26,380 nucleotides of DNA from Chara braunii (taxonomy: Eukaryota; Streptophyta; Charophyceae; Charales; Characeae). This document shows, piece by piece, positions 1-8,040 of this stretch (its first letter is position 1; every line of letters starts with the position of its first letter). The translations under genes were made by a program, and so were the position numbers. The DNA is taken from positions 595,676-622,055 of the forward strand of contig BFEA01000141.1 in assembly GCA_003427395.1 (NCBI GenBank), in the 5' to 3' direction. Under the pieces are notes generated by a model. The model made no database searches, was not told where the DNA came from, and worked only from the letters and a program-made list of their open reading frames with translations.

Positions 1-212
1 ACACACACACATTCTCCTGTCTATTGATGGGGAGCGCCACCTGCTGGAAACTGGGTCCAGCGTCCCATGAACATCGTGAATAAAGCGCCAATCGGGACCC
101 CACACACACACTCTCTTCGAGTTGTGTATAGCAAACATGACAAAACATACATACAACATAATCACTACCTTACCCTTCCCGAACCACATAAACGAACTAC
201 AGGCTGCGCACC
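1..212. other. Non-coding left edge with AC-rich simple sequence
   Basis: No gene is visible. The first ten bases and positions 111-120 are AC dinucleotide runs, and the segment between is not similar to anything I recognise. The open frame across 122-553 on the plus strand has no protein family character and is the shadow of the minus-strand gag zinc knuckle. On the minus strand, positions 28-41 read like the start of a primer binding site (TGGCGCTCC), but they do not match a tRNA end well enough to call. Confidence 0.4.
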
Positions 213-560
213 CGTGCCCTCACGGTAAGTCAATATTAGTAGAAGCACTCGAAGCTATAGTGCCAATGGAGTCATCGGGGACAGTAGCAAGCAACACAAA
301 AGGAGAGTCTCGAGCAGGTATGCCTGCTACCGTAGGGGGCTCAGGGGGACGAGACATCTCAGCTAGGTGGGTGATGCACTGGAGCTCGAGATGGGGGAAG
401 CACCCTGAGGATGGCCTTGTTGTGCGAAGTGAGGTTGGAAGGCGTCTGCATACGGGCATGTGGAGGAGGTGTGGCCGGCCAGGCGGCAACCGGTACAGAT
501 ACCTCGTGTGCGGAGGTCCTCACTCTCCCCCCTGGTCAAGAGGTTGTCCGTAGGGAAAGG
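213..560 (-). pseudogene. Gag nucleocapsid remnant with CCHC zinc knuckle
   Basis: On the minus strand the stretch around 456-497 encodes a CX2CX4HX4C zinc knuckle (C-T-G-C-R-L-A-G-H-T-S-S-T-C), the nucleic-acid-binding motif of retrotransposon Gag nucleocapsid. The frame stops shortly after, in a serine-rich stretch near 385. It lies downstream of the capsid-like region at 632-1561 but in a different frame, so at least one frameshift separates them. The motif resembles the knuckle of the gag at 10,075-10,626 (C-R-L-D-G-H-T-P-S-R-C), suggesting the same broad lineage. No protease or RT follows toward position 1. The knuckle is clear; the limits are approximate. Confidence 0.6.
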
Positions 561-631
561 TTGTTGAGGGGAAGAAGAACGAGTCCATGATCACGAGGAC
601 TAATGGCGGAGGAAGACTGAGAGGGCCCAGA

Positions 632-1561
632 TCAGGTGGTCGTGGTGTGAGGCGACGTCATCATCTGCGGGGGACTGAGAGTCGAGTCCCTGGTCAAGGT
701 CGCTCGCAAAACCATCTGAGGTGGTGCCTTCATCAGTGCTCGAAGGGTCTCGAAGTAGGGTGTGAAAGCGACGAAGGAGGGATCGTCTAGAGCCTCTACG
801 AGGGCTACGGCGATATGTGGAAGGTTGTAGAGGTTGGGAGGTACAAGGGGCTGCAGTAGCAACGAAAAGAGTTGCGGCGGGATGAGCAGTGGAACCGACG
901 AGTGGTGCAAAGGTGCACTGGATGACCCGAGCGGGGTTGAAGGCCTCAAGTAATGTCTTGAGTGACTGTACGTCATCATCTGCCAGTGAAATGACTGAGG
1001 TAAGCCCGCACAAAATCGCTGCATCATGTGGCAAACACAGGAATCTGAGAGCGTAAGCGGTGAAATGTCGATATGTAAGGCATTGTCTCCACCAAGCCAG
1101 TTGATTTGAGCCACGTGAGTAATAGGGTCGCCGGTGGGAGTAGGATGAGAAAAATATTGTTGAAGGAAGTCACGAAACTCAGGATAAGGCATGCCCTCTT
1201 GTACGCCGCGCTGCGAGCGGAGGGGGAGGAAGTCACGCCAAGTGGAGGCTGCGCGACTTCTGAAGCGAGCGGACATCTCGAAAGGCCATAGTTCCATGGA
1301 GACACCATGGTAGCAAAGCTGCTCCTCGTCGGTGTTGATCCATCCTAAGAGCTTAGAGGCTTTGCCGTCAACTATGGGAGTCGGTCCGGTCGGAACTGAG
1401 GGACATAAGTCGGGGGCGATAGTGAGAGGGAAGGGGGAGAGTCGACTGAGATAAAGAACAGAAGAAGTATTGACTCGAGCCAGAGTACTAGAAAGAGCAG
1501 GCAGTTGAGGCAAAGGTCCCTGACACAGTGTGGTGGCCAGTGGTGGGAGTGTGAAGTGCAT
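632..1561 (-). pseudogene. Gag capsid-like remnant of an LTR retrotransposon
   Basis: A 309-codon open frame on the minus strand. Its centre has the look of a Ty3/gypsy Gag capsid: an F/W-rich block with A-A-S-T-W-R-D-F, then P-Y-P-E-F-R-D-F-L-Q-Q-Y-F, and further on L-P-Q-S-F-H-W. The preceding 500 bases on this strand are proline- and serine-rich, as gag N-termini often are. The C-terminal third is low complexity and may be out of frame. A zinc knuckle follows downstream in another frame. The fragment lies head-to-head with the plus-strand pol fragment that begins near 2055, so it is not the gag of that element in its present arrangement. Assignment rests on pattern, not on alignment. Confidence 0.55.
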
Positions 1562-2050
1562 TGCTGCAGCCTGTGTCTGATGCTGGCGGTTAATAAAGGG
1601 GGCAACCGGCTGAGCCAGCAGGTGTGGGCGAAGAGGCTGGCCACTCTGAAGCTAGCAATTGTGATCCTCAACCATTGCAAGCTGGTGCTTCAATTTGGGT
1701 CCTGGGGGTGGGAGGGGGGGGGTGGAAGAAGCGAGGAGGTGGAGGAAGAAGTCTGGGGGCCTGTGAAGGGAAGTGTCGAGGAGATGGTGGAGCAAGATGC
1801 CATAGCTCCTATAAAGGGGAGTGTGCATGTAAGACCCTGGGCATGGGATGTAGGTAGAAAGGAAGGATGGGTCTGAGGAGAGGAGATGCCACCAGCGGTG
1901 GAGACAAGGGTATGGATGATGTCAGCCGAAGAGGTAGAGGACGACGGTACCGTTTGTTAAGGACGGAGTGAAGGTGGTGTAGTGGGAGATGCTAAACTGG
2001 AGAGGGGGGAATACGATCTGCCAACGACTGATGTCTTGGGGGGGGAAGGG
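1562..2050 (-). other. Degenerate gag 5' region or leader, proline/serine-rich on minus strand
   Basis: No intact gene. Read on the minus strand this segment gives proline-, serine- and histidine-rich peptide with scattered stops, continuous with the capsid-like frame below 1561. The plus strand is G-rich, with G runs near 1711-1735 and 2036-2046. It probably represents the 5' end of the gag remnant and its untranslated leader. No LTR end or primer site was recognised before the strand switch to the plus-oriented integrase near 2055. Confidence 0.35.
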
Positions 2051-2079
2051 GAAGTGGGAGATGAGGGGTGGGTTATGTA

Positions 2080-2916
2080 ACTAACCAAACTCTTGGCCGA
2101 ACACCACGACGCCAAGACCGCAGGACACCTTGATTTCCAGAAGACGTTCGAAACCATCTCTCGCTACTTCTACTGACCCTCACTCCTCGCCGACGTCAAA
2201 GCATATATCCGCTCATGCCCCACTTGTCAAGCAGTTAACCCCTTGAACCAGGTTAAGCCTGGCAAGCTCTAGTCATTGCCTATCCCCACCCATAGGTGGC
2301 AGTCCATCTCTATGGCTTGCGTGTGCGGTCTCCCCAAGACCGACCGCGACTATGATTGCATCTACGTCATTGTTTGTCACTTGACCAAGCGGGCCCATTT
2401 CATCCCTTGCACCCCCTCTCACAATGCCAAAAACGTCGCCACACTCTTCTTCGATCATGTCGCACGCCATCACGGTCTCCCCGAAAACATCATCAGTGAC
2501 TGTGATCCTCTCGCTTCCTCTCCCAATTCTGGAAAAAATTGTTCAAAGTCTACGACACCACTCTCAAGTACAACACTGCATTCCAGCCCCAGACCGATGG
2601 CCAGACCGAAAAGATGCACGATACTCTCCAAAGGATCCTGTGGAAGTATTGTCATCCACACCAGCACTACTGAGATCAGTTGCTCACCACCGTTGAGATT
2701 GCCTGCAACAACGATGTCTGCCCTTTCACTGGCATGTCCCCATACTACCTTGACCTTGGCTACCATCCCCGCTTGCCCTCAGACTTCTTGCTCCCCTCGC
2801 AGCTCAACCCATCAACTCCCTATCCTTCTCTTGCAACAGTGAACCGCCTCCTCAGAGAAGCCACTGACGCCATTGAAAGAACCCAACAACAATAAGCCAA
2901 CAAGACCAACTAGCAT
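2080..2916 (+). pseudogene. Integrase remnant of element A (zinc-binding and catalytic core)
   Basis: The frame from 2080 carries an HHCC zinc-binding domain: H-H around 2104, a second H in G-H-L-D, then C-P-T-C near 2210. The catalytic core follows, interrupted by TGA at 2174 and TAG at 2270. The expected first catalytic aspartate is replaced: the frame reads S-M-A-C-V where S-M-D-F-V is usual. The second acidic site (I-I-S-D) and the glutamate (G-Q-T-E) are present, the latter after a frameshift near 2511. Further stops lie at 2671 (TGA), 2893 (TAA) and 2911 (TAG). Integrase inserts retroelement DNA into the genome; this copy cannot be active. Every stop is explicable as TGG to TGA or CAR to TAR. 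Confidence 0.82.
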
Positions 2917-2920
2917 AGAC

Positions 2921-3654
2921 GAGATATCACATTCAAAGTACGAGACAAAGTCTGGCTCTCCGCCAAACGTTCTGAACCCGAACACGGCTTGTCCAAGAAA
3001 CTCTCAAACAAGTGGGTCGGTCCATTCCTCGTCATTGAACAAACATTCCTTGTAAATTACAAACCTCAACTACCCCCTGACATGAGTCGTGTTCACCCTG
3101 TCTTCCATGTCGAGTACTTGAAAGAATACCATGAATCACGTCCACGATTTGCCAACCACCCGTATCCTAGACCTCCAATCATGCTACCTTCTGGGCCTGA
3201 ATTCGTGATAGAATCTATCATAGGACGAAGGACGACTCCAGTATCCAATCACCAGAAACCAATCACTGAATACAAAGTCAAATGGACCGGATACCCAGAT
3301 GACGAATCTACATGGGAGCCCCTCGATAATCTCAAGAACGCCATGAAACTTGTTCGTGCCTATGATCGTCCTCACCCTCTATCCTACCTATATACTACGC
3401 ATAACACCCATATACCCTGCATAAACCCTTCCTCATTGCTCTACACACACCCCCTGCACCCAACAAAACCCCTGCCCCTCGATCTCTCCCTGTCTGATCC
3501 ACTCTTGCCTCCGTCTCGTTCCCCAATCTGTCTTCCGCCACATCCTCTGTCTCTCTTGTCCAAGCCTTACTTGCAGCTCCTGCGCATCGCCAGCGATAAA
3601 GGATCTAATGGCAAGTGCACGAGGACGATGACCTGCTGCGGCACAGTTCGATGA
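2921..3654 (+). pseudogene. Integrase C-terminal GPF module plus chromodomain of element A
   Basis: This open frame continues the integrase after the stop at 2911. It begins D-I-T-F-K-V-R-D-K-V-W and has a GPY/F-like module (N-K-W-V-G-P-F-L-V) at about 3010-3040, then R-V-H-P-V-F-H-V-E-Y-L. A chromodomain spans roughly 3200-3370, with the diagnostic Y-K-V-K-W-T-G-Y, D-E-S-T-W-E-P and L-D-N-L segments. In chromoviruses this domain is thought to steer integration toward particular chromatin marks. Its aromatic residues look preserved, unlike the ruined core upstream. The last 90 or so codons are proline-, leucine- and serine-rich and may be untranslated sequence that happens to be open. The frame ends at a TGA at 3652. 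Confidence 0.85.
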
Positions 3655-4402
3655 GATTAAGCAGCTGGTTCACAACCATGGTGTCCCATTGGCCGGCACC
3701 TAGACTCGCAGACTTCTGGAGCAGCACTCCTGACATGGACGTCAGGATCAGTCTGCAACCTGCTATCCGGATCAGACTTCATCATCAGGATCGTGTACAA
3801 GATGCACCCTGGCACTTGGACCTTCATCTATTGGACTGCTACACTACTTCGTTCAAGATGGAACCCTCGCTACTACATGTTGCAAGCCTGCTGAAGAGTG
3901 GTTTATCATCAGCATTTCGTATCTGGACTTACTTCAAGACTTGCTTCAAGACTCTCACCCAGACCATTTTGCAGAACCTGTGATTTGCCCCCCCAACCCC
4001 AGTCACTCCGAAATCCTCAGAAACCCCAACCCCCGAACACTGCAAAATAATTTTCCTTTCTCTATTTTTGCTCACAGAGCCTGTTCCCCCAATAGTTCAT
4101 CAGTACGACAACCCTGTTCCCCCCCCAGATCATAACCCTGTAGTCCATCAGTAGGACAACCCTGTTCCCCTGCAGTTCCTCACCCTGTAGTTCATTAGTA
4201 GGCAAACTCTGTTCCTCTCAGTAGTCCATCAGTACACACAACCCGTAGCTCATCAATAGGAAAACCTTGTTTCCCCTAGCCCTTGTTACCCACATTATAC
4301 CCCTCCCCCTTTTTCGTCTTGCTTCCCAGTGATCGGCCCCGTCCCGTCCTTCACTAGATTCAGCATTATTTTCATGACTTTGCGCAGCCGGGACGTTGCC
4401 TT
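3655..4402 (+). other. 3' untranslated region of element A
   Basis: No convincing gene. Between the chromodomain ORF and the polypurine tract there are short open stretches but no family motif. The first 300 bases on the plus strand give a broken frame (starting near 3609) that could be a degraded C-terminal extension. From about 4094 to 4275 it is a degenerate minisatellite, listed separately. The rest is C- and T-rich. Confidence 0.55.
4094..4275 (+). repeat. Degenerate minisatellite upstream of the element A polypurine tract
   Basis: About five imperfect copies of a unit built on TAGTYCATCAGTAGGACAAC followed by CCTGTTCC. Copies start near 4094, 4141, 4188, 4223 and 4247, with spacings of about 47, 47, 35 and 24 bases, so the last copies are shortened. 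It lies in the 3' untranslated region just before the LTR. Short tandem arrays at this place are common in gypsy elements and probably arise by template slippage during reverse transcription. Confidence 0.75.
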
Positions 4403-4419
4403 CTAGAGGGAGGGGATAG
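4403..4419 (+). other. Polypurine tract of element A
   Basis: A purine-rich stretch (AGAGGGAGGGGATAG) lies immediately before the TG that opens the LTR at 4420. In LTR retroelements this tract resists RNase H and primes plus-strand DNA synthesis, so its 3' end marks the LTR boundary. Position and composition both fit. Confidence 0.75.
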
Positions 4420-5025
4420 TGTTACGGACTCCGCCAAGGCTCGATCCCTGGTCTGTGGGTTACCACCCGCCAGCTGGCTGTATTTATTATTTATTTATTT
4501 TTTTACGATTTCCTTGTTTTATTTTGTTTTTGCTCTTCTGATTCCAGACAGTTGGCGCCATCTGCATTCTGGCGCCCGTTTTCAAAATCTTTCTTTTGGG
4601 AATTTCGGATTTCGGACACTTGGCGTCATCCGACATTCTGGCGCCCACTCTCAGACTTCTGATTTTCAGTACTGGCCCTGAGGCATTTCCACTTTCACCC
4701 TCAGAGCCATCCCTGGGTCCGGTACTTACGTCCGGACTCAAGCCCAGTAAGGGCACCAAGTTTTCAGCCTCAGTGCTTGTGTTCAGTGTGACTTTAATTA
4801 ATTCGACATTCTGTTCCGGAATTCAAGACTGCGACTTTGCCACTTCGCCACTTTGTGTCTGCGGCTGTCGAGTCGTGTCGAATCTACATCGAGTTGAGTG
4901 AGTGTGTGTGTGTGCACTCACTCTCCCTCTCCATCCCAGCCTCGCTGCTCTGCCTCTGCCTCGTCACAAAGACAATCTGGGCCATTGTATCTGAGAGACC
5001 AGAGGCTGGTCAACCGGAGTCAACA
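4420..5025 (+). repeat. 3' LTR of element A
   Basis: The left border is set by the polypurine tract followed by TGTTACGGAC. The right border is chosen at CAACA (5021-5025), which gives a TGTT...AACA inverted end and a 606-bp LTR. The right end is a judgement, since no second LTR is in the window. Inside are a T/A-rich stretch at 4480-4525, a tandem duplication containing TGGCGCC-like blocks (4547-4647), and a TG-rich run near 4898-4913. LTRs carry promoter and polyadenylation signals; none can be placed with certainty here. Confidence 0.6.
4547..4647 (+). repeat. Internal 68-bp tandem duplication in the element A LTR
   Basis: Two similar blocks, 4547-4578 and 4615-4647, both read GACA, then TTGGCG, CATC, CATTCTGGCGCCC. 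Their starts are 68 bases apart. Duplicated U3 blocks can act as transcription-factor binding sites, but no function is shown by the sequence. TGGCGCC is also part of some primer-site sequences; here the position inside an LTR makes that reading unlikely. Confidence 0.7.
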
Positions 5026-5070
5026 CTATAAGTTGACCCAGCCCTGCTGACCGACATTCGGTCTTGCACA
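5026..5070. other. Short spacer between two converging 3' LTRs
   Basis: Forty-five bases lie between the proposed right end of the element A LTR and the proposed end of the element B LTR. It may be host DNA, remains of a target site, or part of either LTR if my terminal calls are off. No motif was recognised. Confidence 0.35.
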
Positions 5071-5564
5071 TGTTAAAATGAAGAACAGAAATCTCTCAAG
5101 CAAAAGTTCTTTACTTTATTCTTTTAGTAAGAAAAATAAAGGATTTTGTTTGTTTCTTATCTCAAATTTGGTAACGAGTTTTGATATGACCCCAAGGCAA
5201 AAGTTGTTCAGTTTATTTTTTGGCATAACATATATTTTTTTCAGATTTTTCTGAATTCTGTGTTTTTTTTGTTTTTTCTTTTTTCTTGACCGCGGACCGT
5301 GGTCATGACCGCGGGCCTGCAGTCATGCCCGCGGTGACCGCGGCCGCGGGGGATTCATAGCTTGCAACCAACAAGTACCCTTGCGGGTCACACACACACT
5401 CAACCGACAAGCACTCAGACAGGCATGCAAACCAGCAGGCACGCACACACACACAGACATGAAAATCACAGAAGAATGCGGGAATTTCAACAAGGCATTC
5501 ATTCCAGCGGCAAATCCCAAAAATCAGCAGTGTTCTCAGTCTGTGTTTTTGGCGGGTCATTACA
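5071..5564 (-). repeat. 3' LTR of element B
   Basis: Read on the minus strand, the LTR opens with TGTAATGACCCGCC directly after a polypurine tract (5565-5581). The far end is placed at 5071, where the minus strand reads CATTTTAACA, giving 494 bp. The first border is strong, the second tentative. The LTR is AT-rich toward 5071 with long T runs on the plus strand, and has a sharply GC-rich CCGCGG cluster at 5288-5350 and CA-rich stretches at 5390-5460. No matching copy was seen at the other end of the element. Confidence 0.55.
5288..5350. repeat. Cluster of five CCGCGG palindromes inside the element B LTR
   Basis: CCGCGG occurs at 5290, 5309, 5329, 5338 and 5344, within 60 bases, in otherwise AT-rich sequence. 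Neighbouring copies share GTCATGACCGCGG or GTCATGCCCGCGG context, so part of the cluster is a short tandem repeat of about 20 bases. It is a local CpG island that could be a binding-site array in U3 or R, or a methylation target. Confidence 0.7.
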
Positions 5565-5581
5565 TTTCCCCCCTCTCAAGA
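5565..5581 (-). other. Polypurine tract of element B
   Basis: The minus strand reads TCTTGAGAGGGGGGAAA immediately before TGTAATGACC. This is the expected polypurine tract at the 5' edge of the 3' LTR and fixes the strand of the element. It lies 28 bases beyond the end of the chromodomain frame at 5610. Confidence 0.8.
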
Positions 5582-5609
5582 GCGAGGTCCCTTCGAGTGA
5601 GTAACTCAT

Positions 5610-6113
5610 TCAGAGTTGGCACAAAATGCATCGTAGGAGTAAATCAGAAAGAGACTTAGTAAGTCCGTGAGGAGTCATTTTTGCAACAAATTCAGAAGTT
5701 TGTCCCTCAACGATTTGTCGTTCATAAGCGTTCACAACATGGGGAACACTCTTTAGCAGCTCTTTTCGGTTGATCCAGACGAATTCAGTCAACGGGTGAT
5801 AGAGGAAGTGAACCTTGTACTGCTTGTTCCTCCCTCGTCCCTCGTGAGAAACGATTCTGTCTATCTCATGGCCGTCGTCGATAGAGCGAGGTATCATAGG
5901 GTCTCGGAAGGGAAACGTCTCATCATCAATGTGTGCGAATAGTTTGGACGCATGAAAGACCGGATACGTGCGCAGATGAGGAGGCACGTCAATCACATAT
6001 GAAGGACCAAAATCATCCCCAATCACCTTCAGAATCTGCCAAGGGCCATAGTACAATGGAAGGAGTTTTCGTGATATGCCCTCTTCATCAGAAAACTCAG
6101 ACATTTGACCCAA
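5610..6113 (-). pseudogene. Integrase C-terminal module and chromodomain of element B
   Basis: A 167-codon frame continues the integrase after a frameshift near 6060. It has the GPY/F-like module (Y-Y-G-P-W-Q-I-L-K-V-I), P-V-F-H-A-S-K-L as the linker, and then a chromodomain-like segment at about 5640-5800: E-I-D-R-I-V, K-Q-Y-K-V-H-F-L-Y-H-P and E-F-V-W-I-N-R-K-E-L-L. The usual W-K-G-Y core is altered to H-F-L-Y, so binding to methylated histone may be lost or the domain belongs to a divergent subtype. It overlaps the end of the integrase core frame by about 85 bases, as expected for a simple frameshift. Confidence 0.75.
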
Positions 6114-7006
6114 ACATAATACCCTACTTTGAATTTTTCTTCTTTGCGCAACTTGTTAGCATGTTTGATCATGGCATGCTGGCGCTTGTTCATGGCTGCA
6201 ATAACATCTTTGAGCAAGCGTGCGTACTTGGCATTGTAGCCAGGCATGCCAGGCATCAGACCAGGTGACCATTCGGGGAATAGATAGGAGAGGGGATTAT
6301 GCATCGGCCACCCGTATTGCAACTGGTTTGGTGTCACGCCAATTGCAGAGTGAATGGCGTTGTTATACAGTCCCTTCACTTTGTGCAACTCCTTGTCCCA
6401 CGTGTTATGATATGGAACAATCAATGCGCGAAGTAGTTGGATGACAGTCTGGTTGATCTCCTCGGCCAATCCATTGGCTTTGGGGTATCGACCAGAAGTC
6501 TTGTTCAGTTTAATGTCATAGATTTGAGAGGTGAAGTCCTTCCAATCTTTGCTAATGAATCTGGTGTCCCGATCACTCACAATTGTTTTCGGGCTGCCAA
6601 ACTGCAGAATGTACTGCTGATGGAATTCTTCAATGACAAGTTCAGTCGGGGCATGGGGAGGGAAAGGAATCAAGTTCAGAAATTTGGAAAAACGGTCCAC
6701 GATGACCATGACTTGTGAATTTCCAGCCTCACTCACATTTCCCTTGTCCGTGAAGTCGATGGAAATCGACTCACCGGGTCCATCAGGAATGGGGAGGGGT
6801 CTCAGCAAGCCATACGGCTTATGCCTGTGGACCTTGGTTCTTTGACATACCTGACATTCAACAATAAATTTCTGAGCAGATCCTTTCATTCCTGGCCAAT
6901 CAAACTGCTGCAGAAGACTTCCATAAGTCTTCTCGAAGCCGAAATATCCACTCTGACCATGTGCCAAATCGAAGAAATGAGAAGAGGCGCATGGTTGGGT
7001 ACACAC
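6029..7006 (-). pseudogene. Integrase of element B
   Basis: A long frame with a damaged HHCC zinc-binding domain followed by a well-kept catalytic core. The zinc site reads D-L-A-H-G-Q-S-G-Y-F-G, where the second histidine of the motif appears changed to tyrosine, then C-Q-V-C-Q-R-T. The core has S-I-D-F-T (first aspartate), I-V-S-D-R-D-T-R-F (second aspartate) and N-G-L-A-E-E-I-N-Q (glutamate), so the D-D-E triad is visible. W-V-K near the end leads into the C-terminal module by frameshift. The usual product joins retroelement cDNA to the chromosome in the nucleus. The frame starts inside the zinc domain; upstream sequence continues in another frame. Confidence 0.88.
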
Positions 7007-7191
7007 AAACGATCAAATTTCCCATACAGGCGGAACACAAGACCCTCGCATTCATGAAAATCAGGCTGACTGTTAGGGTCAGCCTTGAGCTGCTCAAGAA
7101 TGGGACTAAGGTCCGGATCCTTGGCAGTGTGTTCGACCAGATCCTCCTTCAGTTTCCTTCGGAGGTCATACGAACCCACAAGGCAAGTCAA
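7007..7191 (-). pseudogene. RNase H to integrase connector of element B
   Basis: This stretch is open on the minus strand (frame ending at 6886) and reads D-F-H-E-C-E-G-L-V-F-R-L-Y-G-K-F-D-R-L-C followed by V-P. That is the kind of segment seen just before the integrase zinc domain in gypsy elements. It then drifts out of frame near 7010, where the integrase frame takes over. It has no catalytic residues. Confidence 0.6.
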
Positions 7192-7194
7192 GAA

Positions 7195-7555
7195 TTAAGG
7201 ATGGCGGGACAATGCATCAGCAACCCGGTTATAACAACCTTTCTTGTGTTTCAACTCAAAGCTATAAACATGAATGTCATGCAACGAGTGGGTCAATGTA
7301 GAAGAGAGATCAGTTTGTGTTTGAATCCACTGCAAGGTCTGATGATCTGAGTAGACCTTGAAGTGACGACCCAAGAGGTAGTGCTTCCAATGTGCGAGTG
7401 TCTCGCGCAGGGCGTAAAGCTCACGTATATATGTGGAAGTAGCTACTTTGTGGCTGGGCATGCGTTTGCTATAATACTCAACCAGACGCAGGTCATCACC
7501 ATCATCTTGTTGCAGCACTGCACCAATCCAAAACTGGCTCGCGTCTTTGCAAGAC
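7195..7555 (-). pseudogene. RNase H domain of element B
   Basis: The frame shows the RNase H residues in order: D-A-S-Q-F (first aspartate), I-R-E-L-Y-A-L (glutamate) and V-Y-S-D-H-Q-T-L (third acidic site), ending with V-A-D-A-L-S-R-H-P and a stop at 7195. This enzyme removes RNA from the RNA-DNA hybrid during cDNA synthesis. It joins the RT fragment at about 7550 with a frame change and without the usual RT thumb and connection, so an internal deletion of roughly 100 codons seems to have fused them. Confidence 0.85.
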
Positions 7556-8040
7556 CTCCTCAAGGTGCTTGATGTGCTCTTCCATGGACTTGCTGAAGAT
7601 CAGGATATCGTCAAGGTTCACAACCGCAAACCTGTTGAGTTAATGGCGAAGTACCTCGTCCCTAAGGCACTGAAATGTGGCCGGTGCATTCGTAACACCG
7701 AAGGGCATAACGATGAATTCGTATAACCCATCGCGTGTTTTGAATGCAGTTTTGTGCTGGTCACTCGGATCAACTTCAATCTGGCGGTAACCAGACTTAA
7801 GGTCGATCTTGGAGAAGACCTTGCACCCACCGGCCGCATCTAGCAGATCATCTTTGCGAGGCAAAGGGTAAACATTCTTTCTGGTGATCCGATTAAGGCC
7901 ACGATAGTCAATACACATCCGCAGTTTGCCTCCTTTTTCTGGCACACACAGGACAGTGCACCGAACTCAGACTTACTAGGCCTAATCCATCCACGGTCTA
8001 TCATGTCATCAATCTGCCTCCTCAACTCCTCCAACTCGCC
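7556..8040 (-). pseudogene. Reverse transcriptase remnant of element B
   Basis: The minus strand encodes an RT fingers and palm region. It begins L-R-R-Q-I-D-D-M-I-D-R-G-W-I-R-P-S, shifts frame near 7930, then shows [22 protein letters not shown] (motif A aspartate), [12 protein letters not shown] (motif B) and, after an in-frame stop near 7640, [10 protein letters not shown] (motif C). Y-L-D-D is usual, so the tyrosine is asparagine here. The RT then breaks off at E-E-V-L-Q and is fused to RNase H. RT copies element RNA into DNA; this one cannot. Confidence 0.87.

Larger units (their letters stand above)
2055..5025 (+). mobile_element. Element A: 5'-truncated Ty3/gypsy chromovirus with 3' LTR
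   Basis: In order on the plus strand there is an integrase remnant, an integrase C-terminal module, a chromodomain, a 3' untranslated region with a minisatellite, a polypurine tract and an LTR beginning TGTTACGG. That order defines the 3' half of a chromovirus, the Ty3/gypsy clade with chromodomain integrases. Gag, protease, RT and RNase H are missing; the sequence switches to a minus-strand gag fragment near 2050. The integrase holds five in-frame stops and at least one frameshift, so the copy is dead. No 5' LTR is visible, so age and target site duplication cannot be assessed. Confidence 0.8.

Noticed and set aside
28-41. Possible primer binding site on the minus strand (TGGCGCTCC)
   Set aside because: Only the first bases agree with the tRNA-Asp-type site, and no LTR end or gag follows on that strand within the window.
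122-553. 143-codon plus-strand open frame
   Set aside because: It is the complement of the gag zinc knuckle region, begins from a non-obvious start, and shows no family motif.
1505-1876. Plus-strand glycine/glutamate-rich frame
   Set aside because: Low-complexity shadow of the proline/serine-rich minus-strand gag leader.
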